Assembly: GCA_002451275.1 (NCBI GenBank)
Contig: DKBS01000189.1
Span: 1-11,651, forward strand
Reading direction: 5' to 3'
DNA length: 11,651 bases
DNA from: Planctomycetaceae bacterium UBA6894
Lineage (GTDB): Bacteria; Planctomycetota; Planctomycetia; Gemmatales; Gemmataceae
Within the stretch, counting starts at the first letter, position 1. Every line of letters begins with the position of its first letter. Below are positions 1 through 10,300 of this stretch, piece by piece. The translations under genes were made by a program, and so were the position numbers. Below the pieces are notes generated by a model. That model did not search any database and had not been told where the DNA came from. It saw only the letters and a program-made list of their open reading frames with translations.

Positions 1-1345
1 GCCGCGCCACCACCGAGGAGGCCTGAACGCCCCAGGCGAAGCCGGTCTGGGAGCTGATGATGTTGCCCTGGCCGAACCGCCGGCCGCCCTCGGCGACCAG
101 CGCCTTGGGACCCTCGACGTCGCCGAGGATGAACGAGCGGTTGATCTCCAGGGAGCCCTGGTACATATTGCCACCCTCGAAGCGGACACCCTGGTCGGCG
201 CCGCTGGAGTTGCCGGTGAAGGCCGAGGTGTTGACCACGGTCGTCCCGCGCAGGGCGTACAGGGCGGCACCCGCGTCGGTGGTGGAGTTGTCGCGGAACA
301 GGGAATCGCTGATGGACACCGTGCCCCCATCGTTGCAGATGGCACCGCCCAGGCCCGAACCATCCAGGCCCAGGGTTTCTTCCCATGCTTCAAAGCCGGT
401 CACGCGCACCGTGCGGGCGCTGTCACCAAAGAAGGCGTTGGCCAGGTTGGTGAAGAACTCGGGTGAGCCAAGGCCGCCCTTGCCGCCGGCGGCCGTGTTG
501 CCGGTGAAGGTGGTTCCGCCATCGATGGTCAGCATCGACCCGGGCGCATTGTAGATGGCGCCACCCAGGCCGGAACCACCACCGCCACCTGCTGCGACCC
601 TGCCGGTCACCGTGTACTCCGTCGGGTCATCCCCCAGCGTGTAGGTCAGAGTGACCGGTATGGTCTTGCCACCCTTGCCGCCCAGATAGCCACCGCCCAT
701 ACCGCCATTTATTGCGGAGCCCGACTCCCCGAAGGGGCTACCACCCGCGCCGTTCAGCTCGGTATCGGAGACAAACCCGTTCCAGCCTGGTCCACCATCG
801 CCGCCCAGCGCGCTGTTACCGATAAAGTGAATCCCATTCAGGTTCAGTTTTCCTTGGTTGAGGATTGCCCCGCCCAGGCCTGCACCGCCACCGCCGGCAG
901 AGCGGACCCTCTCCCCGCTGTCACCACCTTCGCCACCAGTGCCGACGACCGAGAAGCCCTGCAACGTCAGCCCCTCGATGAGGGCCTCCACGCCGGACAT
1001 CACATGAAAGGCCCGGAAATCCTCGGTGGAATCAGTGTTGGACTGGGCGGCACGCAGCGTGATACCCAGGTCTCCGCCCAGAATGCGGATATTCTCCTTC
1101 AGGATGAACGCCGTCGGCCCGAACAGGGATTTTTCAGACGGGGCATGCTGAACCAACAGCCATATCTTGAGATTCGGATTCCAGACATAGAAGTTTGCGA
1201 CGGGGGTTTCCTCGGGCCGGGCAAGATCGATCGTGGCCCCGCGCAAGCTGCCATCGAACTCGATAGTGCTCAAGAAGCCCGTGTTGGCCTGCCGCACCAG
1301 CTCATCCAGGCTTCCCTGGTTTCCCTTTTCGGTGGTACGCACCAC
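1..1345 (-). other. CSLREA-like lead-in and Pmp-type right-handed beta-helix (residues about 3402 onward, truncated)
   Basis: The entry GSLDELVRQAN (from 1315), then STIEFDGSLRGATIDL, resembles the GSLRxAxxxAN...TIxFxxxxxGxTIxL lead-in of many predicted extracellular beta-helices. It is followed by the paired motifs of chlamydial polymorphic outer membrane protein repeats: GGAI at 857-874, 548-565 and 332-349, and FxxN as FIGN (815-826), FTGN (497-508), FRDN (287-298) and FTGN (209-220). Gly-rich loops (GGGGAGLGG, AAGGGGGSG) separate the rungs. In Chlamydia such repeats form passenger domains of adhesins. The helix is still running at the window edge, so whether an autotransporter barrel, anchor or other C-terminal signal follows cannot be seen. 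Confidence 0.82.
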
Positions 1346-4300
1346 TCCCACCGAATCCACCTGAATCGGATCGAGATTCATGATGGTATTTTCCGATGTG
1401 CTGAAACGGATGGTCCTTCCCGTGGGGATCCCAGGCATTTCGCGCAGCCGGTTGCCAAGGAAGGTGGATCCTGCGAAGTCGAGGCTAAGGGTGTAATCCC
1501 CCGCATTCTCCACCGGCACCTCGTATTGACCCAGGTTGTTCGTGGTAACGCGCAGGACCCGCCCATCGGCAGCGGTGAGGAGAACGCCCAGGCCCGAGAC
1601 AGGTTGGCGGAAGCTGTCATCATCGCCATCGACACGCAGGTCCCCGGTCACAAAAACCGAGCCGCGGAGGATTCTCTGGGTGGGGCGCATCGCGAAGTCG
1701 ACAGTGACCGGCCCGCGGGACAGGTCGACCACGCGCCGGGCGGGGGAGCCATCCGAAGGGGTGAAGGCGCGCGGCACCGCATAGACCACAGCCACCTGGC
1801 TGGGATGGTTTGGAACGTGGAGGGAGTATTGGCCGTTTTGGTTGGTGATGGATCGGGGCTCATTATCCTGCCAGACGCCATCGTCATTCAGGTCGGCAAA
1901 TACGGGAATCCCGGCGTAACCGCCTTGGGTATCGCGCAGGGTGCCCTCAATGTCGCGGACCACGCTGAATGGCCCGGCGGCCATACCGCGCACGGGCGTG
2001 TCCATCCCCCCACGGCTAACAGCGCCAATAAGCCACAGGCTGCCTTGCGGCAACCGGGAAGCATCCCAGCGGATATCGGTGGACCAGGTGCCATCGGAAT
2101 TCACTGCCACACGGATGGAGTCGGCTGATCCGCTGCCATCGGCAAGCGGGACAAAGTACTGGGTTTCGCCTTTCCAGGTGGTGGCGTAGGCCAGGGCCAC
2201 CTCTACCTCCTTCAGGCGCGGGTCATTCACCCGCCCGGAGAGCCTGGTCAACTGGATCCCCGCATCCATACTGCCCGGAATGAGCGGTGTATCCACAACC
2301 GGCAATTCGGTCTTCCAGATGCAAGCGACGTCCGGATTGGTACCCGACTCTCCATTATCAGGGTCAACCAGTTCCACCTTGCTGCGCAGCACGCCGTAAA
2401 ATTGGATGCCCCGGGGCAGGTACTTCCCAGTGGTGGAACTGGCCGCGAATGTCAGCGAGGCGGTGCCGGTCAGCGGATTGAATTCTGCCTCACCCACCTC
2501 GAACCGAACCCCATCCACCGGGTTCAGATACAACCTCAGGGATTCGCGCCAGTCGGGCTGATCTGCATAGCCCAGCGGGCGGAAAGTGATGGTGTAGATC
2601 GCCCGGGTGATGCGCAGATCGACCGGGCCCGGATTACCAACCTGGTCGGTGCCGACACCGGGGGAGGTGCCACTGTACCCGAAGGCCTGTTCCCAAGCGG
2701 TATCGAGATCGGGGTCGCCCTGACTGGTTTCAGAATACGTACCGCCCAGATCGACCTGGCTGAGGAGTTTGGAGCGGATGGCCAGACCACGGGGCAGATA
2801 CTGTCCCGCCAACGGCACAGCCCGCAGGCCGATGGTGCCGTAGCCTGTCGATGGGTCGAACTCAGCCGGCATCGGCTCAAACGTCACACCAGGAACCGGT
2901 TCGGCCACGAAGGCCATCTGCGGCAGCCACTGGGCCGAGTTGGACCAGGCTGCCGGGTCCTTGACGCGGAAGCGCGCCTGGTAAAGACCTGTGGTCACCT
3001 CGGTCTGGGGCACCGGCTTGGATTGGCCGGCATACTCCCACGCGTGATTCGACTGGATGCCGAGTCCACCCATCACCCTCGGCCCCATGGGAGACGCCAG
3101 CATCGAGGTGGAGCGGAGAACTGGGGTGTCCATCAGCGCCATGGAGTTAAAGACGGTGGGTTGCACATTGGCGTTTTTCAACTCGCGGTTGATGTCGGCT
3201 TCCTTGAGGAGATCGAAATTGACCGAGGACTTGCTGAAATCCACCTTCAGGCCATAGGTGAAATCCTTGACCCAGGCGTCCAAGTTACTCCAACCCATCA
3301 CAAACATCTGGCTCTTGGCCGGATTGGCGACCAGCAGAAAATCGGCGGCAGCTAGTTTCTTGCCACCGATGACCAAGACTTCATCCGGAATCTTCAGGGC
3401 GGCGTAAGCGCGCATCACCAGGCCGTTGGCGTCGCTAAAGGATAGCCTTCCGCCCGCCATAAACACGCCACCCAGAAGTGAAACATTCACATCCGCGTAG
3501 TATTCCCCCTTGCCCCAGTCGAGCAGGATGGTACCGGTGCCCTTGCCCAGGACACCTGACCATTTGGGGGCGGTCAGGGTGCCCGAGTTGATGGCGCCCA
3601 GGTAGGCATCGACCTGAAGACGCAGGCTGTTGGGGTCGAGCGTGAACGAGCCGACGAACTGGGCGATGGTGGCCTTCTTGCCCAGGATGTCGACCTGGGA
3701 GCCCACCCCGATGCCCATGCTGCCCGAGATGATGATCTGGTCGAGGTTGGTCAGGTTCTTGATGCTGCCGCTGATGTAGTTGATGAGCAGCGGGGTGCCC
3801 GGGATGTTGATGCCGGTCTGGGAGGCCAGGGTGACCGAGATCAGATCGATGTTGCCATGGACGAGCTGGAATTCCCCTCCCGCGGCCACCCCACCGGCGA
3901 TCGGCAACTGAACGGCGCACTTGGCGTACACGCTCCAGTTGGTGTCGTCGCGGTTGATCGTCAGCTTGGCCTCGTCAATGCCGAACGAGCCCAGGGAGAT
4001 CTTCTCCAGGTTCAGCGTGAGATTCTTGATCTCCCAATCGTTGTCGCGGATCAGCAGGCCGGGTGCCTTCTGGGTGCCCAGAGACAGGCCGACCGAGAAG
4101 ACGTTGGTAAGCTTAACACCGCCGTAGATGGCCCAGGTGTCCTTGGCGCCGTCATAGGTGAAGCCCGCTCCCGCCGACTCGAACTTCAGGGCGCCCACGC
4201 CAAAGCTGCTGGTCAGCGCAGCGCTGGCGTAGGTGATGGCGCCGTTTTCGAGGCGGATGCCCGGGTTGTCGAAGCTGGTGCCGAGCGCGAAGCCGAACTC

Positions 4301-7300
4301 GTTCGTGCCCACCTTGATGTTCATCCCGCCGAACAAATCGAGCTGGGCCTTGGCCCGCTGGTAGCGGAGGCCGGCCGCGCCGGAAGGCTTGAAATTCAGC
4401 GACTTGAGGTCGAACGCGGCTGTGATCGCCGCCGAGAAGTTCTCCACCTCACCGTCCACCAGCTCGATACCGGGGCTGCTCAGGTCGACTGTCACGCCTT
4501 CCTTGCCGGAACCGGCGCCGTCGAAATCCAGCACGCCCTTGCCGGTGATCAGCAGACGCTGCCCCTTGTCCTGGGTGGCGGCGGCGTAGGAAATGCCCGC
4601 CTTGGTGAAATCCAGCGAGAGGCCGCCATCGTATTTGGTGTTGGCGTTGGCGTCGGTGAAGGGCTCGCCCTTGTCCCACACCAGGTTCTGGTTGGTGTCG
4701 GTGTACGCCTCACCGCCAAAGCCCAGGTTCAGCGTCAGGAACGCCGAGAAATTGCGCAGCTCGTTGTTGACGATGACGATGCCCGTGGCGTCGGTCTCCA
4801 GCTTGCCGAAGAGGGAGCCGGCGCGGACGCTGGCCCCGCCGCTGAGCGTCAGGCTGCCCTGCGTGTCGGAGTAGACGGCGGCCAGGTCCTCCACCTTCAG
4901 CGCGATGGCCGCCTTGCCGGCCTTGTCCTTCTGCAGCGGCAGCTCTCCCGAAAGCTTGAAGCTGAGCGAGTCGAACTGGCCCTCCTTCCAGACGATGCCC
5001 GGGGAGGGGAAGGAGGCCGTCAGCTTGCCACCCAGCAGTTCAAGCGACGCCGAGCCGGAGATGGCGTAGCGGTTGACAGCTCCGTCATACGCGAAGCCCA
5101 TCGACTGGATCTGCACCGGCGCCCCTGCGATGACCAGCGAGCCGGTGCTGACGGTGGCGGCGATGACCGAAACCTCGCCGTCCTTCAGCGTGATCGAGCC
5201 GCTCACGCCCACCAGCTTCTTGTTCTTGGCGTTCTCGCCCGTCGCGCCGGCCGCGGGCGCCAGCGACACCGTCGCGTCGCCGGCCAGCCTGAGCAGGTCG
5301 TCGGCGCGCTTGTACTCGAACCGGTTGCCCGTGCCCAGCGTCACCACGGCGCCGCCCACGGTGAACTCGCCGTTGGCGTTGGCTGTCAGGCTCTGGAACT
5401 GGCCGTCCTTGAAGCGGAGGTCGCCCTCGGCCAGGCCGACTTGGGTCTTGTTCACCGTCACGCTGGTCTTGCCGGCGATACGCAGGGAGTTGTCGGTGTA
5501 ATCCAGGTCCAGGTTATCCAGCGACAGGGTGACGGGGGAGGCCTTGGTTCCGAGCTTGGCGCTGCCGGTAACCTGGCCCTTGATGCGGGTGCCCGAGTCG
5601 GAGAACTCGGCCCCGGTTTCCGGCAGGGAGACGGTGAAGACGTTGCCGCCGAAATCAACGGTGGAGCTGCCGGTCAGCCGGAAGGTGTTGGCCGCGGCAA
5701 GGTAGGCGAAGGTGAGGGAATCGAGGCTGAACTTGGCCCCCGCGATATCCATCCCCCCCTCGACGGTGGCCTGCAGCGTGGTCACCTTGCCCCCGGTGAT
5801 CTCGATCAGCGCGCCCTTCAGGCGGAAGAAGGTGCCGTCGGTCTCGGAGCCCAGGGTCAGGAGCTTGGTGTCCCCCGACAGGGTCAGCTTGTCAGCGTCG
5901 CGGTCGTAGACGGCTGCCAGGGAGCCCAGTTCCACATCCTGGCCGGAGATCCGCAGCGAACCGGTGAACTTGAGGTCGAGCGATTCGACGCCCCTGTCGG
6001 AGAGGACCAGACCGCTGTTCAGCAGCTCGGCGGTGACCTTGTTGCCGCCAATATCCAGCGTGGTGGCGCCGGTCAACTGGAAGCTGTCCGAGGTGCCCTT
6101 GGCCGGATCGCCGGCCACGAACCGGCCGGTGAGATTGTTCAGGTTCAGCTTGGCGCCGAAGATGTTGAAGTCACCCGACAGTTTCAGGTTCACTTCCAGC
6201 AGCTTCAGACCGTTGGCCACCAGGCCCCGCGGGCCGACGAACTCGAACCTGAGCGTCTGCCCGCCGAAGATCGCCTTGCCCTTGGCGCTCTCCACCCCCT
6301 GCTCATTCTCCTCGAAGGGCAACATCTTGAACCGTTCCACGAGAAACTGGAACCCGGAGGTGCGGAAGTTGACCCCGGTGTATTTGCCCTGCAGGAAGAG
6401 CATCAGGTAGCCGAAGACGTTCTCCAGCGTGGAGGCGTTGAGGTCGGGGGTGAACTCATAGGAAGACTGCACGGCGAAATCGTGCTTGAAGGCGGCCGGC
6501 TTGGCGTAGTCGATGCCGGTGAACAGCTTGGAGTCCTCGCCCTCCTTCGTGGCGCCGATGGTGGTCTTGCCGCCGTCGGCGGTGCCCTCCAGCTTCAGTT
6601 GCACCTCGGTGCCGTATTCCTCCCACAGCGTGATGGAGTAGTTGCCCTCATCATCGGTCACGAAGACCAGGAGCTGGCCGTCGGGCAAAAGGACGGCTTT
6701 GCCGTCCTTGTCCAGAAGGAGCAGCTTGGCGCCGGCGGCGCCACGTTCATCGGCGTCGCGCTTGTTGTTCTGGTTGGTGTCTACGTACAACTGGCCGGCC
6801 AGCGTGGGGTTGGAGTATTTGGCGTTGAAGTCGGGCACGGTGGTGACCGCCTCGGAGCCGCGGGTCACTGTGATGAGGGAGGTGCCCGCGACCGGCAGAC
6901 GGTTTTCAGGCAAGTCGAACCCGACCTGGTGGCTGCCGGGCGCCACATCGAAGAAGTAGTACTCGCCAGCCTTGTTGGTCAGCGTGTTGGGTTCCTCCAG
7001 AGTGTCACGGACGCCATTGCTGTTGGTGTCGATGTAGGTTTCGCCGGTATCGAACACACCATTGCCGTTGGCGTCGGTGAAGGCTTCAGGTAGGTCAAAC
7101 TTGCCGTTGTTGTTGGTGTCGAGGTAGACGGTCAATCCTTCGTAGGGCACGGCCGGGCTGATGTTGTCGGTCACCACGGCCTTGCCGGCCAGTTGCACCG
7201 AAGGGGTGAAGCGGTAAAAGCCACTGAAGGTGGCAAGGTTGATGTTGTCATTGATCTGGAAATAAATCCATTTGGGAGTGGTGGACATGCCCTTCTCACT

Positions 7301-10300
7301 CCAGGTGACGGTGCCGGTGCCACCTTGGAATTCCTTCAGCGTGAGGTTGGCCGTGGCGTCTTTTAGGGTTCCATCAGCATTTGCCAAGGATGGAGCTGTT
7401 CCAGCCCGAAGGGTGTTCAACCCGGCACTGGCACCTACCGGGAAATACCGGCTGCCATTGGCGGAGCCTTCCACGGATTCCACCTCGGGCACGAAATCCG
7501 GCAGCGTGGGCAGCTTCAACATGGTGGCTGTGATGGGCCCGGTCCCGAGGGCCGGCATTTGACCCAGCGTGACGGCCTCATCGGCGCTGAACGCCTCATA
7601 GTAGTCGTAGGCCTTGCTGGTAGCGTCTTGGGGCTGCTGCTTTTGGGCGAAGCCGTTGAGGATGAGCGTGGCGGTGAAGACATCGCCGACGGCACCGCCA
7701 CCCGCATCGGACAGCAGCTTCACCTTCGCCTTCTGTGCCCAGAGGGGCTTCACCTGGTCGGGCGCCGCGGAGACAGTGGTCCCGCCCGCAAGGATGGTCA
7801 CTGAGGTGCCCACCGCCTTAACCACGCCCACCTGGGCAGCCTTGTCGGTGTTGAAGAACAGCACCTCGGAGCCCACGGCGCCGGCGAAGGGTGTCTCCAC
7901 CTTCTGGTTCTTGATGTCGAACTGGTCGAAGCTATTTTTCTCGACCACCCAGGCGTCGGCAGAGAATCTGTAATTGGTATTGCCGGTATTGCCGCCAACC
8001 TCACTGGACCACTCGCCCGTGCGCTGAATCACCCAGCGGCTGGCAGCGATTTCGGCCTCCTCGGCCACCAGCATCGAGACGGTGCCGTTGTCGCGGGTCT
8101 GCGTCGAAGCGTTGGCGGTGTAGGTGAAGCTGGTGGTGTTGGTGAAAGAATTGATCTTGTATGGCACCTGTTGACGGTTGTTGATTGTGACTGTGGGGTA
8201 GGCAACGATGAAATCAGTCAAACCGGTGGGCCCGATCGGGAATTGATTAGTGCCAACCGTCACTGTTTTCGAGGTGTCCCACTTGGCATTGGCGTAACGG
8301 TTCACGCCCTGGGAATTGTCCACACCGGTCAGATAATCATCAGGCTTGGCGGTTATCTTGTCCAAAAATGTCTGGTAGTCGGCGGGTTTAGAACTTGGCA
8401 GGTAGAACATGGAGTTCTGCTTCAACCCCACCTTGATCTGAACGGTGGGGTTTTTGATTCCCAATGACGCGAAGGTTTTTGCGAGGTCCACCCTGGAGGA
8501 GGTGTTGGGGAAAATGTCAACGATGATCGAACCCAGGGTATAGCCTTTGCTGTCCGGGGCGCCCAGTTCCACCCGGGTGGTGTAGGACACCTTGCTCAGC
8601 AGGTCTGTCTCACCATCCTTGACCGAGGGAACGGTGACCTCGATGTCCGACTTCTGCAGGGAGTTGGCGTAGGTCGTCCCGGCCGACGCGATTGCCGTGG
8701 TGACGAAGGGGATGGTGACGCTGTACCGCAAGGACTGCAGCGCGGTGGCATCCGTGGGAATGGCCACATCCTGGGTCTGGCTGTATTTGAAGGGGCTGCC
8801 AGCGATAAAGGAGTCCCTCAGGGCGATCAGCTCGTTGACCTTGTTGGTGGAGGTGACCCAAATGGTTTCGCTCTTCAAGAAATCGTAGCCCACGCCCACC
8901 GTCTTGTTGAAACCGACGATTTTCAATTGTGCCCAGGCAGCAAAGAGCTTTTTGCTGCTGGTAACCAGGTACATCGCCGTGCCGCCGACATCAATCTTGT
9001 TGACGGGCCACCAGTCGAACATCCCGTTGGGAGTGGGCTTCACCGTCACGTTGCCATAAAGCAGCAATTCACCATTCTTGTAAGACAGGATGACCTGCCC
9101 GCTGATCAACTGCATCAGGCTCATGGTGGCGGTGACTTGGTAGGTGTTGTTGCTCGGGTCGATCAACAAAACACCGGTTCCATTGCCAGCCAAAGCCTTC
9201 CACTTGGCACCTGTGGCTGCGCCGCCCATCGGATCCCACAAGGCACCGAGATAGAGGTTGACGGTACCCGTGAATTTGAAAGGATTGACGTTGAAGACAA
9301 GGTTGCCACTGACCAAAGCAGGGTAAACCATCACTGGGCTGTCGCCTTTAAGCCAGGGGATTCGCTTGCCAAATCCGATTTCCATATTGCCAACAATGGC
9401 CCAATTTCCGTTGGGGTCCGTCAGGTTTTGCACGCCCCCTGAGATGGAAACTAGATAGATCGGATACGGCCCGAATGGGATACCGTCAAATGTTGTGCTG
9501 AGGGGGTCAGCGCGCCAACCCAAAGTAAGGCCGTCCAATTGGGTGTCGCTGACACCGGTGGCCTTGTCTTGGGTGGTTTTGAGCGCGAAGGTGCCCTCAA
9601 TCATACTGCCAAGAATCCTGACCCCGGCCTTGCCGCTCCAATTGGTGGTTTCTCCGATCTTTTTCACAGAAAATTCAATGTCGCTGAGCCCGAAAGAGCT
9701 CAAGCCTATAGCTGGAATCTTTAATGTGACGTCATTGAACGCCACGTTGGTCAACCAGTTGCCTTTCCCATCGTCGTAGGAAACCAAGAACAATCCCGGT
9801 GCCGCACGTGTGCCCAAGGAGGCAGAGGCTACCTTGTTCTTCCAGAATTCTACCGCCAGTGTGCCGTATAATCCCACTTTCCAATTGGTGTCTGGTGTTC
9901 GCTCAAAGAAGACGCCAGCGTCGATCAAGCGGGATTTGCGACCCACAAATTTAAACTCGCGGATTGTCAGACCGGCATCCAGCCTTCTGAGCTGTCCATC
10001 GGCAATGATCAGCCCGGGATTTGTCTGGTCGCCCAGGTTGAGCTGGGCGAAATTTGAGGGTTCGACAAAGGTAGTCTTGCTTTTGTCATTGTCCTTGTAA
10101 AAGGTCGTGGGGCCACCATCTCCTATTGTCCAAAACAAGGTTCCGAAAAGGCCGTAGGTGTCTTTGCCGTACTTGGCATGATTGCTGGAGTAGAAAAACT
10201 GTGTCTGCTTGGCCTGGAAAGAGAAATTGCTGATATCAAGCCTGCCATCAAGCTGGACATTCCAGTCTTGCACGGCCCCATCCTTGATGACAAAACCGTT

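Larger units (their letters stand above)
3214..6253 (-). repeat. Beta-repeat array 2, about 15 units (residues 1766-2779)
   Basis: Unit starts read from the sequence are 6253 (LRFEFVG), 6085 (SFQLTG), 5887 (LTLSG), 5683 (FRLTG), 5485 (LRIAG), 5293 (LRLAG), 5068 (YAISG), 4852 (LTLSG), 4555 (LLITG), 4342 (LDLFG), 4135 (WAIYG), 3937 (WSVYA), 3736 (IIISG), 3499 (YADVN) and 3310 (QMFVMG). Spacings are mostly 63-79 residues, with a shorter first one (56) and one of 99 caused by an inserted cassette. A typical unit has a hydrophobic-x-hydrophobic-(S/T/A)-G strand, a middle PGI-or-similar turn followed by DGE/KDGQ, and a late (L/I)-x-x-L-x-(F/L)-x-Y strand. Repeating strand-turn character suggests one elongated beta structure. 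I do not recognise the family; nucleotide composition is very GC-rich through most of the array. Confidence 0.8.

Noticed and set aside
57..554. Plus-strand open frame of 165 codons
   Set aside because: Overlaps the GGAI/FxxN beta-helix on the minus strand and has a Pro/Arg/Ser-rich product typical of antisense translation.
827..2128. Plus-strand open frame of 433 codons
   Set aside because: Same codon-aligned antisense frame; the minus strand here encodes SdrD-like modules and the Pmp-type helix. No recognisable motif in the plus-strand product.
2402..3355. Plus-strand open frame of 317 codons
   Set aside because: Codon-aligned antisense shadow of the YLPRG modules and the end of array 2; its product has no recognisable domain.
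3435..3920. Minus-strand frame of 161 codons in another phase
   Set aside because: Out-of-frame shadow inside repeat array 2; its His/Gln/Arg/Gly-rich product is typical of shifted reading of GC-rich DNA.
3214..6253. DNA-level tandem repeats or CRISPR array
   Set aside because: The periodicity is in the protein pattern; nucleotide identity between units is low and there are no short identical repeats with regular spacers.
3857..7093. Plus-strand open frame of 1078 codons
   Set aside because: It is codon-aligned antisense to the giant gene, so its stops correspond only to TTA, CTA and TCA codons, which are avoided in this GC-rich part. The translation is low-complexity (V, G, L, A, E, Q-rich) with no domain, while the minus strand encodes clear repeats.
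7094..7120. Dockerin/cellulosome calcium repeat
   Set aside because: The DxNxNGxxD loop is similar, but the surrounding strands (LAGKAVV before, GEYYFFDVAPGSHQV after) fit an SdrD B-like fold and the paired dockerin helices are absent.
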